Shown piece by piece: positions 45,201 to 54,713 of a stretch of 64,000 bases of DNA. Below the pieces are notes generated by a model. The model worked only from the letters and a program-made list of their open reading frames with translations. It was not told the origin of the DNA and made no database searches. The stretch spans positions 620,001 to 684,000 of the forward strand of contig NZ_JAKZFR010000001.1 of assembly GCF_022808935.1 (NCBI RefSeq). Reading direction: 5' to 3'. The DNA comes from Geothrix sp. SG200 (GTDB taxonomy: Bacteria > Acidobacteriota > Holophagae > Holophagales > Holophagaceae). The translations under genes and the position numbers were made by a program. Within the stretch, counting starts at the first letter, position 1, and each line of letters opens with the position of its first letter.

Positions 45201-46514
45201 GGCGGCAGCCTGTCGATCACCGTGGACGCGGATCCGCAAGCGCGGTTCGCGAGAACCTCCCTGGAACCGCACCCCTCCGGAAGGCCCGAGTCGGACAGCT
45301 TCGGCCGGCAGCTGGAGACTGCCTGCGCGGCCTTCCTGGCGCGCCGTGGGACCGGGACCACGGTCATCGCGGGCTATCCCTGGTTCCTCGACTGGGGCCG
45401 AGACACCCTCATCGCCGTGCGCGGCCTCCTGGCCGGGGGCTGGACCCGCGAGACCCTGGAGATCCTCCGGACCTTCGGCGCCCTGGAGCGGGATGGCACC
45501 CTGCCCAACCGCCTGGCGGCCTCGGAGGACGGAGACCGCGACACCTCCGATGCGCCGCTCTGGTTCGCCCTCGCCCTCGAGGAGGCCGCCGCCGTCCTGG
45601 GTCCCGAGGTCTATGCGGCCGACGCCGGGGGGCGGCCCCTGGGGGCGGTGCTGCGCAACCTGGCGGCGGGCTACCTGGCGGGTACGCCTAATGGCATCCG
45701 AGTGGATCCAGGCTCCGCCCTGGTCTGGAGTCCCGCCCACTTCACCTGGATGGACACGGCCCATCCTGCCGGCACGCCGCGCGAAGGGTACCCGGTGGAG
45801 CTGCAGGCCCTCTGGATCCGCCTGCTGCGCCAGCTGGCGCGGCTCGACGGCGAGGCCTCCGGGCGCTGGGACACCCTGGCCCTCCAGGCCGAGGCCTCGC
45901 TGGACCGCTTCTGGCTGCCCGCCTCCGGCTGGTTCGCGGACCTGCTGGCCGCGCCGGCGGGGGTGCCCGCGGCCCAAGGTGTCCCCCAGGACCATCTGCG
46001 CCCGAACCAGCTCTTCCTCGTGAGCCTGGGGCTCCTGCGGGGGGCCCGCGCCCGCCGGGTCGTGGAAGCGGCCCAGCGCCACCTGCTGGTGCCCGGCGCC
46101 CTGCGAAGCCTGGCCCCCCTTCCCGTGGCCGCGGCGCTGGAGATCCGCGATGCCGCGGGCCACCTGCTGAACGACCCGCTGCGCCCGTACTGGGGCCACT
46201 ACGAAGGCGACGAGGACACTCGGCGCAAGCCCGCCTACCACAACGGCACGGCCTGGGTGTGGCTGGTGCCCACCTTCTGCGAGGCCCTCGCCGCCGCCTG
46301 GGACCAGGCGCCCGAGGCGGTGGCCGCGGCCCGGGCCATCCTGGGAAGCCTGGAGACGCCGCTCGCGGAGGGCTGCGTGGGCCACCTGCCGGAACTGCTG
46401 GACGGCGACGCTCCCCATGCCCAGCGGGGCTGCGACGCCCAGGCCTGGAGCGCCACGGAGGCGCTTCGGGTGTGGCTCCAGTTGTCCGAAGGCCTCTGGA
46501 GCGGAGGACGCTGA
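42234..46514 (+). CDS. Bifunctional glycogen debranching enzyme (GH13-like plus GH133)
   Basis: A 1426-residue protein. The N-terminal half is amylase-like (GH13): the nucleophile in [17 protein letters not shown], the acid/base Glu in FLLEGLGG and the third Asp in [10 protein letters not shown]. This fits a 4-alpha-glucanotransferase. The C-terminal part (about residue 1000 on) is a GH133 amylo-alpha-1,6-glucosidase with [17 protein letters not shown] and [15 protein letters not shown]. Together they resemble the eukaryotic-type bifunctional debrancher in one chain. The frame starts at ATG 42234, 2 nt after GGGGGAG; the ATG at 42249 is an alternative. It overlaps glgB by one base, and is the first gene of the glg operon. 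Confidence 0.9.
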   Translation: MLRPAMTPAPGDHVVRYVGDRLRVDLAHPAPGHAGWRAFLRTNLTRGDRAREEILARAGTLPGEALTFAGAAWRDLPLQTEEGGWSLDLVLTEPGPFRAKAYAVDPAGYQHWPAGDDLGVSVLPDRLRSANLVYCAFPRMFGPARAFRETRDPAREAAWAELDGQGVTVIPPSGTLRDLTACLPHIFDTLGCRILHLLPVGPVPTTFARMGRFGSPYAQLDLTAIDPALVVFDRRTTAVDQFRELADGVHLRGGSLFLDIVVNHTGWSSRLMETHPEWFRREPDGSFHSPGAWGVTWGDLAELEGGPPAFWETVAESLLTWCRRGVDGFRCDAGYLVPMPVWQYLGARVRREFPDCAFLLEGLGGSWEATERLLGEGGLQWAYSELFQNHEPRPVAAYLDHCLRHAPRLGPLVHFSETHDNDRLAVRGATWSLMRTRLCGLASHCGAYGFTTGVEWLAAEKLDVHEARGLAWGAEPNLVPELAALHRLLAEHPCFFDGAAVARLSPEDSPVLALARRSAEGLDRCLVLVNLDVREPRELVLAETAWTSLGAPALDLLGAPPEIRRSEGRVGFLLHPGAAHCLADRPAPAGLSGEAYRARRAQAAWGFQRLAEAIPAEAIGPCDWRLLATRVDRDPAAFLAALPRLDPARASADLLGALDAAASGDRYPAVALWGPEDAARVLPVPPGHRVLIEDALPFSATLRAVGALDLNLRSIPAGGRHFAALPPRPGDAAGLADLHLDRFGEEGPPIRGQLRFCPALPCFSSHGESGLALLTNGRGGMARVHADLGAIASKYDCLLGANLHPDLPCDRHVLVKRLRAWVIADGFLSALGADNLEGFEPGPPARWRFRAHAGDGRTVPVHLDAEMPEGRNAVVLRFSRGAGKEVSGEIRVGLTVRLDLEDRSFHEETTWSPDLDRRFAAATSPLSGRPGFQVRLAADRGLRAGSEGGSYHPEPEWCRGIPHPVEAGRGMRAQGDAWSPGWFELPLPPGGSLSITVDADPQARFARTSLEPHPSGRPESDSFGRQLETACAAFLARRGTGTTVIAGYPWFLDWGRDTLIAVRGLLAGGWTRETLEILRTFGALERDGTLPNRLAASEDGDRDTSDAPLWFALALEEAAAVLGPEVYAADAGGRPLGAVLRNLAAGYLAGTPNGIRVDPGSALVWSPAHFTWMDTAHPAGTPREGYPVELQALWIRLLRQLARLDGEASGRWDTLALQAEASLDRFWLPASGWFADLLAAPAGVPAAQGVPQDHLRPNQLFLVSLGLLRGARARRVVEAAQRHLLVPGALRSLAPLPVAAALEIRDAAGHLLNDPLRPYWGHYEGDEDTRRKPAYHNGTAWVWLVPTFCEALAAAWDQAPEAVAAARAILGSLETPLAEGCVGHLPELLDGDAPHAQRGCDAQAWSATEALRVWLQLSEGLWSGGR

Positions 46515-48430
46515 TGCCCCGGACCCCGTTCCCGTCGCGGCTGGGGCCGCTGGACCACCACCTGCTCGCCGAGGGCACGCACCGCCGGGCCTACGAGAAG
46601 CTGGGCGCCCATCCGGTGATCCTGAACGGCGTGGCTGGGACGGCCTTCGCGGTGTGGGCGCCCAACGCCCGCCGGGTGAGCGTGGTGGGGCCCTTCAACG
46701 CCTGGGACGGGCGCCGGCATCCCTTGCGGCCCAGCGACGCCGGCGTGTGGGAGGGCTTCGTTCCGGATGTGGGGCCGGGCGAGCTCTACAAGTTCGAGCT
46801 GCACGGCCCGCGGGGTGAGCTGCTCCCCCTGAAGGCGGACCCGTACGCGTTCCGTTGCGAGGTTCCGCCCGGCACCGCCTCCGTGGTGCACGGCCTGGGC
46901 GACTACGCCTGGGGCGATGCCGAGTGGATGGCGGTCCGGGGCCGCGTCCCCATCCACCGGGCGCCGTTCAGCGCCTACGAGGTGCACCTGGGCTCCTGGC
47001 GCCGCCGTCCGGACGGCGGCTACCTGAGCTACCGCGAGATCGCGGAACAGCTCATCCCCTACGTGCGCTACCTGGGCTTCACCCACGTGGAGCTGCTGCC
47101 GGTCGGCGAGCACCCCTTCTTCGGCTCCTGGGGCTACCAGCCGCTGGGCCTCTTCGCGCCCACCGGACGCTACGGCACGCCGGAGGACTTCAAGGCCTTC
47201 GTGGACGCATTCCACCAGGCGGGCCTCGGGGTGGTGCTGGACTGGGTGCCCGCGCATTTCCCGGGGGACGCGCATGGTCTGGCCTTCTTCGACGGGACGC
47301 ATCTCTACGAGCATGCCGATCCCCGCCAGGGCCGCCACATGGACTGGGACACCCTGATCTACAACTACGGGCGGCGGGAGGTGCAGACCTTCCTCATCTC
47401 CAACGCCCTGTATTGGCTGGACCGCTTCCACATCGACGGCCTGCGCGTGGACGCGGTGGCCTCCATGCTCTACCTGGACTACAGCCGGAAGCCGGGCCAG
47501 TGGATCCCCAACCGCTACGGAGGTCGGGAGAACCTGGAGGCGGTGGCCTTCCTCCGCCGCTTCAACGAGACGGTCTACGCGGAGCATCCGGACACTTTCA
47601 CCATCGCCGAGGAATCGACGGCCTGGCCCATGGTCTCCCGGCCCACGTCCGTTGGCGGCCTGGGCTTCGGCTTCAAGTGGAACATGGGCTGGATGCACGA
47701 CACGCTGGGCTATTTCGCCCGCACCATGCTCCACCGTCGGTACCACCAGGATGAGCTGACCTTCAGCATGCTCTACCACGGTACGGAGAACCATGTGCTG
47801 CCGCTGTCCCACGACGAAGTGGTCCACGGCAAGCGGAGCCTGCTCGGCCGCATGCCGGGCAGCGAGTGGGAGCGCCTGGCGAACCTGCGGCTCCTGCTGG
47901 CCTGGGCCTTCGCCCACCCGGGCAAGAAGCTGGTCTTCATGGGGACGGAGCTCGGTCAGACGCGGGAGTGGAACCACTCGACGGCGCTGGAGTGGGAGCG
48001 GCTCGACCAGCCGGAGCCCAAGGGCATCCACGACCTGCTCCGGGACCTGAACGGGCTGCACCGGGCGCGGCCGTCCCTCCACGATGGCGACTGCGAGTCC
48101 TGGGGCTTCGCCTGGATCGATTGCGGCGACCGCGCCAACAGTGTTCTTTCCCTTCTGCGGAAGCGGGCCGATTCCCGCGACGCCACCGCCGTGATTTTCA
48201 ATTTCACGGCGATGGTCCACCGGGACTACCGCGTGGGCGTCCCCTTCCAGGCGGGTTGCCGGGAACTCCTGAACACCGATGCCGAGGTCTACGGTGGCCA
48301 GGGGTTCCTGAATCCCGGGAGACTGCGTCCAGAACCCATCCCGCGGCACGGGTACGGCCACTCGCTGATCTTGACCCTCCCACCCCTCGGCGCGGTCTTC
48401 CTGGCGGCCGAGCCTGGAGATGAGGCGTAG
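46514..48430 (+). CDS. glgB: 1,4-alpha-glucan branching enzyme
   Basis: Makes alpha-1,6 branches in glycogen. The 638-residue chain has a CBM48-like N-terminal domain ([20 protein letters not shown]), then the GH13 barrel with [10 protein letters not shown], the nucleophile Asp in [17 protein letters not shown], the acid/base Glu in TIAEEST and the third Asp in [14 protein letters not shown]. The start ATG overlaps the debrancher stop (TGATG). The extra N1 domain found in some GlgB is reduced, giving a short form. Downstream glgP starts 30 bp later. Confidence 0.95.
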   Translation: MPRTPFPSRLGPLDHHLLAEGTHRRAYEKLGAHPVILNGVAGTAFAVWAPNARRVSVVGPFNAWDGRRHPLRPSDAGVWEGFVPDVGPGELYKFELHGPRGELLPLKADPYAFRCEVPPGTASVVHGLGDYAWGDAEWMAVRGRVPIHRAPFSAYEVHLGSWRRRPDGGYLSYREIAEQLIPYVRYLGFTHVELLPVGEHPFFGSWGYQPLGLFAPTGRYGTPEDFKAFVDAFHQAGLGVVLDWVPAHFPGDAHGLAFFDGTHLYEHADPRQGRHMDWDTLIYNYGRREVQTFLISNALYWLDRFHIDGLRVDAVASMLYLDYSRKPGQWIPNRYGGRENLEAVAFLRRFNETVYAEHPDTFTIAEESTAWPMVSRPTSVGGLGFGFKWNMGWMHDTLGYFARTMLHRRYHQDELTFSMLYHGTENHVLPLSHDEVVHGKRSLLGRMPGSEWERLANLRLLLAWAFAHPGKKLVFMGTELGQTREWNHSTALEWERLDQPEPKGIHDLLRDLNGLHRARPSLHDGDCESWGFAWIDCGDRANSVLSLLRKRADSRDATAVIFNFTAMVHRDYRVGVPFQAGCRELLNTDAEVYGGQGFLNPGRLRPEPIPRHGYGHSLILTLPPLGAVFLAAEPGDEA

Positions 48431-48460
48431 AATACCCGCCAGAGAATCGAGGCCTGCGCC

Positions 48461-50584
48461 ATGGAGATCCTGCGGCAGAAGCTCGAACGACTCACCCAGA
48501 ACCTCTGGTGGACCTGGCGACCCGAGGTGCGGTCCATCTTCCGGGACCTGGACCTGGACCTGTACCAGCGCGCCCACCGGAACCCCATCTCCGTGCTGCG
48601 CCAGATCGACACCCGGCAGATGGAAAACCGGGCCATGGAGGTGGACGTGCCGGCGCGGATCGACCGCGCCCTGCGCCAGCTGGATGAGTTCCTGCATCCC
48701 GTGACCACCTGGGGCCTCTTTCATGCCGGCCCGCTGAGCACGCGCCCGGTGGCCTACTTCTGCATGGAATTCGGCATCCACGAATGCATCCCCATCTACT
48801 CGGGCGGCCTCGGCATCCTGGCCGGGGACCACCTGAAAGGCGCCTCAGACCTGGGCGTCCCCTTGGTGGGGGTCGGCCTTCTGTACCACCAGGGCTACAC
48901 CAGCCAGGTGCTGGATCCGTCGTTCTGGCAGCAGGACGTGCTGGAGCCCTTCGACCTGAAGGACCTGCCCCTGCGGCCCGCGCTCACCGCCCGGGGCGAA
49001 CCCGCCCGAGTGGGGGTGGAGATGCCGGGACGGACCGTCTGGGCCCAGGTGCTGGAAGCCTGCGTGGGCCGCGTCCGTCTCATCCTGCTGGACACCCGGG
49101 ACCCCCAGAACAGCGAGGCGGACCAGGCGCTCGCGGCCCGCCTTTATGGCGGCGACCAGCGCATGCGCATCCAGCAGGAGCTGATGCTCGGCGTGGGGGG
49201 CGCGCGGGCGCTGCGTGAGCTGGGCATCACCGCCAGCGTGTTCCACCTCAACGAAGGACACACCGCCTTCGCCATCCTGGAGCGGGCCCGGCACCGGGTG
49301 CAGGCCGATGGCCTGGAACCCTGGGCGGCGCTGAGGGAATCGGCCGCGGCCACGGTGTTCACCACCCACACCTCGGTGGACGCGGGCCATGACCGCTTCC
49401 CGGTGGAGCTGGCGGAAGAGCACCTGCGGCCCCTGGCGGACGGGCTGAAGCTCCCGGTCCAGGAGGTGGCGAACCTGGGTCGCATGAACCCCGGGGACCA
49501 CGGGTCGCCCTTCATGCCCACGGTGCTGGCCCTCCGGCAGTCCAGCCGGGCCAACGGCGTGTCGGCCCTCCATGGCGTGGTGTCGCGGGCCATGTGGACC
49601 GCCCTCTGGCCCGGCCGGCCCGAGGCCCAGGTCCCCATCGGGCACATCACGAACGGCGTGCACGTCTCCACATGGCTGGCCACGGAGATGGAGCAGCTCT
49701 TCGAATCGCGCATCGGCATCAACTGGCTGGAGGGCATGGTCCACCACGACCTGTGGACGAGGATCGAATCCGTGGACTCGGCGGAGATCTGGGAGATCAA
49801 GCAGGTGCTGAAGGCCCGGATGCTGCGGTTCGTCCGGGAGCGGGTGGCCGCCACGCGCGCGCGCCTGGGCCTCCCACCCATCGACCCGCCGCCGCTGGAT
49901 CCCGATGCGCTCACCATCGGCTTCGCGCGCCGGTTCGTCCCCTACAAGCGCCCGGACCTGCTCTTTACGGACTTGGACCGCCTCGCCGCCCTGGTGAACC
50001 ACCCCACCCGGCCGGTGAACCTCATCTTCGCCGGGCGCGCCCACCCTGCGGACCAGCGCGGGAAGAGCCTCATCCAGAAGGTCAACCACCTGCTGGAAGA
50101 CCCGCGCTTCCGGAACCGGATCGTGTTCGTGGAGAACTACAACATCCATGTGGGCCGCAACCTCTACCAGGGCGTGGATGCCTGGCTGAACAACCCCGTG
50201 CGTCCCCTGGAGGCCTGCGGCACCAGCGGCATGAAGGCCGCCATGAACGGCGCCCTGCACATCTCGGTGCTTGACGGGTGGTGGGCGGAGGCGTTCGACG
50301 GGAAGAACGGCTTCGCCATCGGAAGCGGGGAGTCCCATGCCGACGGGGAGATCCAGAACCGGCGGGACACCGAGGCGCTCTTCCGGGTGCTGGAGGAGGA
50401 GGTGGTCCCCTGCTACTACGACCGCGATGCCGCCGGCGTGCCCCGGGCCTGGGTGCGGCGGGTGAAGCGCTCCATCCGGACGCTGGCCTGGCGCTTCAAC
50501 TCCGACCGCATGGTGATGGACTACGTGCGGAACTGCTACCTGCCCGCCGCGGTGGCCGCCTCCTGCCAGATGCCGCCGGTCTGA
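48461..50584 (+). CDS. glgP: Alpha-glucan (glycogen) phosphorylase
   Basis: Releases glucose-1-phosphate from glycogen (GT35). The 707-residue length is that of the short bacterial form. It shows the N-terminal FCMEFGIHECIPIYSGGLGILAGDHLK, the glucan-binding NEGHTAF, the nucleotide/phosphate-site region IGFARRFVPYKRP, the FVENYNIHVGRNLYQGVD segment and the PLP-Lys in ACGTSGMKAAMNG. It ends 4 bp before the convergent glgA stop, so the two transcripts must meet. Confidence 0.95.
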   Translation: MEILRQKLERLTQNLWWTWRPEVRSIFRDLDLDLYQRAHRNPISVLRQIDTRQMENRAMEVDVPARIDRALRQLDEFLHPVTTWGLFHAGPLSTRPVAYFCMEFGIHECIPIYSGGLGILAGDHLKGASDLGVPLVGVGLLYHQGYTSQVLDPSFWQQDVLEPFDLKDLPLRPALTARGEPARVGVEMPGRTVWAQVLEACVGRVRLILLDTRDPQNSEADQALAARLYGGDQRMRIQQELMLGVGGARALRELGITASVFHLNEGHTAFAILERARHRVQADGLEPWAALRESAAATVFTTHTSVDAGHDRFPVELAEEHLRPLADGLKLPVQEVANLGRMNPGDHGSPFMPTVLALRQSSRANGVSALHGVVSRAMWTALWPGRPEAQVPIGHITNGVHVSTWLATEMEQLFESRIGINWLEGMVHHDLWTRIESVDSAEIWEIKQVLKARMLRFVRERVAATRARLGLPPIDPPPLDPDALTIGFARRFVPYKRPDLLFTDLDRLAALVNHPTRPVNLIFAGRAHPADQRGKSLIQKVNHLLEDPRFRNRIVFVENYNIHVGRNLYQGVDAWLNNPVRPLEACGTSGMKAAMNGALHISVLDGWWAEAFDGKNGFAIGSGESHADGEIQNRRDTEALFRVLEEEVVPCYYDRDAAGVPRAWVRRVKRSIRTLAWRFNSDRMVMDYVRNCYLPAAVAASCQMPPV

Positions 50585-50588
50585 GGGA

Positions 50589-52019
50589 TCAGCCGCTCCG
50601 GGCCGTCATCGCGTGGTAGAGATCGAGGTAGGCCCGGGCCGGGCGGTCCCAGCTCCTGTCCTGGCTCATGGCCGCGCGCTGCATGGTCCGCCAGGCGGCG
50701 GGATCGCTCCGGTACCGGGCGCAGGCGCGGTCCAGGGCGCCAGCTAGGTCCGCGACCGTGGCCTCGTTGAATACGAAGCCCGTCGCGGGGGGACCTCCGG
50801 GCCGCGTGTCGTCCGGATCCAGGACGGTGTCCGTCAGGCCTCCCGTGCGCCGCACCAGGGGCAGGGCGCCGTAGGCCTGGGCGTAGAGCTGGGTGAGGCC
50901 GCAGGGTTCCTCCCGGCTGGGGACGAGGATCACGTCGGCGCCGCCGTAACAGCGATGGGAGAGGCCGGTGTCGTAGCCGATCCGCGCCGCCACGCGCCCA
51001 GGAAACCGGCGCGGCGCGGCGCGGAATGCGGACTCCAGCGCCCCGCCCCCCTGGCCCAGGACCGCGAGCTGGGCGCCGAGGCGCGCCAGGCGGGGCAGGA
51101 TGTCCAGTACGAGGTCGAGGCCCTTCTGGGGTGCGAAGCGGCTCACGATGGCGAAGAGGAGCGCATCCGGATCCTCCCGAAGCCCCAGTTCTCGCTGGAG
51201 GGCCGCCTTGTTGAGCGCCCGGCGGTCCAGGCGGTCCAGGTCGTAGGGGAAGGCCAGGTGGAGGTTCCCGGAAGGCGTCCACACGCCGGCGTCCACGCCG
51301 TTCAGGATGCCCACCAGGTCCCGCCTCCGCGAGGCGAGGAGGCCGTGGAGCCCGCCCTTCGACGGATCCTGGATCTCCCGGGCGTAGGTGGGGCTCACGG
51401 TGCTGATGCGGTCGGCGTGGACCAGTCCGGCCTTCAGGAAGCAGATCTGGTCGTAGTACTCCAGGTCGGCCGGCGTGAAATGTTCCGGGGGAAGCCGCAG
51501 GTCCGAAAGGAGGGTCTTGGGGAAGATCCCCTGGTAGGCCAGGTTGTGGATCGTGAGCAGGGCGGCGGGGCGGGGGCCGGGTTCAAAGGCCAGGTAGGCC
51601 GGGGCGAGGGCGACCGGCCAGTCGTGGACGTGCAGGATGTGCGGGCCCCAGCCGTCGTCGCCCTCCCTTCCGAGCAGGGCCGCCACCCAGGACAGCGCCG
51701 CGAACCGCCGGGGCGTATCCGCCCGGTCCTCGTAGGGCGGTCCGCTTCCGAAGAAGGTGGGCTGGTCCAGCAGGTAGACGGGGACGCCGGCGGGAGTGCG
51801 GCCGAGGAGCAGTCGCGCGCCGCCGCCCATGAGGTCCGGCCACTGGCGGATCGGCGACAGAGGGGCGGCGGCCTGGAGGAGGGCAGGAAAGCCCGGGAGC
51901 AGCAGGCGCAGGTCGGCGCCCAGGTCCCTCAGGGCCAAGGGAAGGGCGGCCATCACGTCCGCCAGCCCGCCGACCGCCACGTGGGGATAGAGCTCCGTGC
52001 CCGCGAAGAGGATGCGCAT
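50589..52019 (-). CDS. glgA: Glycogen synthase, with Lys-15 replaced
   Basis: Adds glucose from ADP-glucose to glycogen (GT5). The 476-residue chain has HVHDWP, IHNLAYQGIFP, the Arg/Lys of VSRFAPQKGLDL, the acid/base Glu region EEPCGLTQLYAQAYG and the C-terminal TGGLTDTV. The N-terminal KTGGL motif is changed to AVGGL: residue 15, Lys in E. coli GlgA and in contact with ADP-glucose, is Ala here (codon at 51975-51977). All other donor-site motifs are intact. The gene follows glgC by 3 bp, so it is the second gene of a two-gene operon. Confidence 0.93.
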   Translation of the reverse strand: MRILFAGTELYPHVAVGGLADVMAALPLALRDLGADLRLLLPGFPALLQAAAPLSPIRQWPDLMGGGARLLLGRTPAGVPVYLLDQPTFFGSGPPYEDRADTPRRFAALSWVAALLGREGDDGWGPHILHVHDWPVALAPAYLAFEPGPRPAALLTIHNLAYQGIFPKTLLSDLRLPPEHFTPADLEYYDQICFLKAGLVHADRISTVSPTYAREIQDPSKGGLHGLLASRRRDLVGILNGVDAGVWTPSGNLHLAFPYDLDRLDRRALNKAALQRELGLREDPDALLFAIVSRFAPQKGLDLVLDILPRLARLGAQLAVLGQGGGALESAFRAAPRRFPGRVAARIGYDTGLSHRCYGGADVILVPSREEPCGLTQLYAQAYGALPLVRRTGGLTDTVLDPDDTRPGGPPATGFVFNEATVADLAGALDRACARYRSDPAAWRTMQRAAMSQDRSWDRPARAYLDLYHAMTARSG

Positions 52020-52022
52020 GCC

Positions 52023-53282
52023 TCAGGTTCCGAGTCGCTCGACCATCGCCTGGGAGATGAGGGTGACGCCGTTGGGAGTCCGGTAGAACCGGCGGCCATC
52101 CGCCTCGGGGTCGAATCCGACGGTCAGGCCCGCGGGGATGCGGCAGCCGCGGTCCACGACCACCCGTCGGAGGTGCGCGCGATGTCCAATCTCGGCCAGG
52201 GGCAGGATCACGGACTCATCGACGCGGCTGTTCGAGTGGAGGCGGACCTGGGTGGAAATGAGGGAGTTGCGGACGTGGGCGCCGGAGATGATGCAGCCGG
52301 TGGATACCAGGCTTCCGATGGCATATCCCTGCCGGGCGGCGCCGCTGAGGACGAACTTGGCCGGAGGAAGCTGTTCTTGTCGGGTGAAGATGGGCCAGGC
52401 GTCGTCGTACAGGTTCAAGGCGGGGCGGACGGAGACCAGGTCCATGTTGGCCTCCCAGTAGGAATCCACCGTGCCCACGTCCCGCCAGTAGGGTTCCGGA
52501 CTGGCCTCATTGGGCACGCAGCTGCGCTCGAACCGGTGGGCGAACACCTTCGCGCGGCTCACGAGGTTTGGAATCAGGTCGTGGCCGAAGTCGTGGCCGG
52601 TCTCCTCCTTCGCATCGCGCTCCAGCTCATCGAAGAGGAAGGGGGCCTTGAACAGGTAGATCCCCATGCTCGCCAGGCACTGAGAGGGATGGTGCGGGAT
52701 GGGTGGCGGCTCCGCCGGCTTCTCGATGAACGAGCGGATCCGGTCATCCTCGTCCACCTGGGCGATGCCGAAGCCCTTGGCCGAGATGCGCGGCATCTCC
52801 AGGCAGGCGATGGTCATGTCGGCGTCGTGGTCCAGGTGGTCCGCCAGGAAATACTTGTAGTCCATCCGGTAGACATGGTCGCCCGCCAGGACGAGGACGT
52901 GCTGGGGGTCGTAGCGGCGGATGTTGTCCAGGTTCCGGCAGACGGCGTCCGCAGTGCCGTTGTACCAGGACTCCTTGGACATGTCCTGTTGGGCCGGCCA
53001 GGCATGGACGAACTCCTGGAGGGACCCGGGGAGGAAGCTCCAGGCGAAGTGGAGGTGCTCCAGCAGCCGGTGGGAGTTGTACTGCGTGAGGATGGCGATC
53101 TTCCGGAAGCCCGAGTTCACGCAATTCGAGAGGGCGAAGTCGATGATCTTGAACCGGCCGCCGAAGTCGAGGCCAGGCTTGGAGAGCCAGTCCGTGAGGT
53201 CATGGAGGCGCCTGCCCCTGCCACCGGCCAGGACCACGGTCAGGATGCGGCGGGGGCTGAGGTACGACTCCGTCAGGGGCAT
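52023..53282 (-). CDS. glgC: Glucose-1-phosphate adenylyltransferase
   Basis: Makes ADP-glucose, the committed step of glycogen synthesis. The 419-residue chain begins MPLTESYLSPRRILTVVLAG with the GGRGRRL nucleotide motif, the Lys of SKPGLDFGG (E. coli Lys-39 equivalent), GTADAV, AGDHVYRMDY and SMGIYLFKAPFL, and the C-terminal left-handed beta-helix for allosteric control. GGGGAGG precedes the chosen ATG at 53282; a longer frame to 53309 is possible. First gene of the glgC-glgA operon, divergent from fadA. Confidence 0.95.
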   Translation of the reverse strand: MPLTESYLSPRRILTVVLAGGRGRRLHDLTDWLSKPGLDFGGRFKIIDFALSNCVNSGFRKIAILTQYNSHRLLEHLHFAWSFLPGSLQEFVHAWPAQQDMSKESWYNGTADAVCRNLDNIRRYDPQHVLVLAGDHVYRMDYKYFLADHLDHDADMTIACLEMPRISAKGFGIAQVDEDDRIRSFIEKPAEPPPIPHHPSQCLASMGIYLFKAPFLFDELERDAKEETGHDFGHDLIPNLVSRAKVFAHRFERSCVPNEASPEPYWRDVGTVDSYWEANMDLVSVRPALNLYDDAWPIFTRQEQLPPAKFVLSGAARQGYAIGSLVSTGCIISGAHVRNSLISTQVRLHSNSRVDESVILPLAEIGHRAHLRRVVVDRGCRIPAGLTVGFDPEADGRRFYRTPNGVTLISQAMVERLGT

Positions 53283-53421
53283 GGATCCTCCCCGAGGGTG
53301 AACCTGCATGAGCCATCACGTAACAAGCCCCATGGCGAGGGGGCTGGCGCCGGGAAAAGATCAGTCCGCCAGCAAACCCCGTCAAGGAGAGGGATGAGAT
53401 TGGCGACCCACTCATCATCCG

Positions 53422-53456
53422 ACCCACGGTAGGGCCACTCCCGACCTACGGTAGGT
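53422..53456. promoter_or_regulatory. Two operator-like palindromes upstream of the fad operon
   Basis: A perfect 13-bp palindrome ACCTAC-G-GTAGGT (53444-53456) and an imperfect relative ACCCAC-G-GTAGGG (53422-53434), with centres 22 bp apart, two helical turns. They lie 75 bp ahead of fadA in the glgC-fadA divergent gap and are candidate sites for a fatty-acid regulator. Confidence 0.55.
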
Positions 53457-53530
53457 GCTTTCTCTGGCGCACATGGCTGCTAGGCTCACCAAAACCCAGC
53501 TCTTCAGAGAGTCCATCATCCGGAGGTCCC

Positions 53531-54679
53531 ATGCGATCCGCAGTCATCGTCGAAGCCAAGCGCACGCCCATCGGCCGGGGCGTCAAGGGCGCCTACGCCG
53601 CCACCCGCCCGGAACAGCTGGGCGCGGTGGTCATCGAGGCCATCAAGCCCCTGCTGAAGGACTGGTCCGGCCTGGAGGACGTGCTGGTCGGCTGTGCCAT
53701 GCCGGAGGGCGAGCAGGGCATGAACATGGCCCGCCTCGTCAGCTTCCGCGCGGGGCTGCCCATCACCGCCGGCGCGGCCACCATCAACCGCTTCTGCGGT
53801 AGCAGCCAGGAGACCATGCTCATGGCCGCCCGGGCCATCATGGCGAACCAGGGCGACCTCTTCCTCACCGGTGGCGTGGAGAGCATGTCCAAGGTGCCCA
53901 TGATGGGCTTCAATCCCAGCGTGGACCCCTACCTCACCGAGCACTACCCCGAGGCCTACTGCTCCATGGGCATCACCGCCGAGAACCTGGCCAAGGAGTA
54001 CAAGATCTCGCGGAAGGACCAGGACGAGTTCGCCTACCAGAGCCACCAGAAGGCCGCCGCCGCCTGGAAGGCCGGGAAGTTCGAGCGGGAGATCGTCCGC
54101 TTCGAGACCAAGGGCCTGGACGGCAAGCCCGTCACGCTGCAGCAGGACGAGTGCGTGCGTGCCGACACCAGCCTGGAGAAGCTGGGCGAGCTGAAGGCCG
54201 CCTTCCTGGCCGACGGGTGCGTCACCGCCGGCAACAGCTCGCCTGTGACGGACGGAGCCGCCTTCCTGCTGGTGATGGAAGAGGGCCTGGCCAAGTCCCT
54301 GGGTCTCAAGGCCCGCGCGCGCATCATCGGCGGCGCCGTGGCCGGCGTGGAGCCGGACCGCATGGGCATCGGCCCCGTCCCGGCCGTGAAGAAGGTACTG
54401 GACCGCTTCGGCCTGAAGCTCGATCAGATCGACGCCATGGAGCTGAACGAGGCCTTCGCGGCCCAGAGCCTGGCGGTCATCCGCGAGGGCGGTTACGACA
54501 TGGCCAAGGTGAACGCCTGGGGCGGCGCCATCGCCGTGGGCCATCCCCTCGGCGCCAGCGGCGCGCGCATCATCACGACCCTGCTGAACCGCCTCGAGAC
54601 CGACGGTGGCAAGTACGGCATCGCCACCATGTGCATCGGCGGCGGGCAGGGCATCGCGTCCATCATCGAGAAGCTCTGA
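53531..54679 (+). CDS. fadA: Acetyl-CoA acyltransferase (3-ketoacyl-CoA thiolase)
   Basis: Last step of beta-oxidation: thiolytic release of acetyl-CoA. The 382-residue chain has the acylated Cys in TINRFCGSSQE (about residue 91), NEAFAAQSL, the His in AVGHPLGASGAR and the second Cys in MCIGGGQG. GGAGG precedes the ATG. It is followed 34 bp later by the two-domain dehydrogenase/hydratase, a FadA-FadN arrangement. The acyl-CoA dehydrogenase is not in the window. Confidence 0.93.
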   Translation: MRSAVIVEAKRTPIGRGVKGAYAATRPEQLGAVVIEAIKPLLKDWSGLEDVLVGCAMPEGEQGMNMARLVSFRAGLPITAGAATINRFCGSSQETMLMAARAIMANQGDLFLTGGVESMSKVPMMGFNPSVDPYLTEHYPEAYCSMGITAENLAKEYKISRKDQDEFAYQSHQKAAAAWKAGKFEREIVRFETKGLDGKPVTLQQDECVRADTSLEKLGELKAAFLADGCVTAGNSSPVTDGAAFLLVMEEGLAKSLGLKARARIIGGAVAGVEPDRMGIGPVPAVKKVLDRFGLKLDQIDAMELNEAFAAQSLAVIREGGYDMAKVNAWGGAIAVGHPLGASGARIITTLLNRLETDGGKYGIATMCIGGGQGIASIIEKL

Positions 54680-54713
54680 TCCAACCACGCGAATCGACAC
54701 CAGGAGGTTGGAC

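Noticed and set aside
42234-53282. Horizontal transfer of the glycogen locus
   Set aside because: Codon bias and GC match the rest of the chromosome and no mobile genes flank it.
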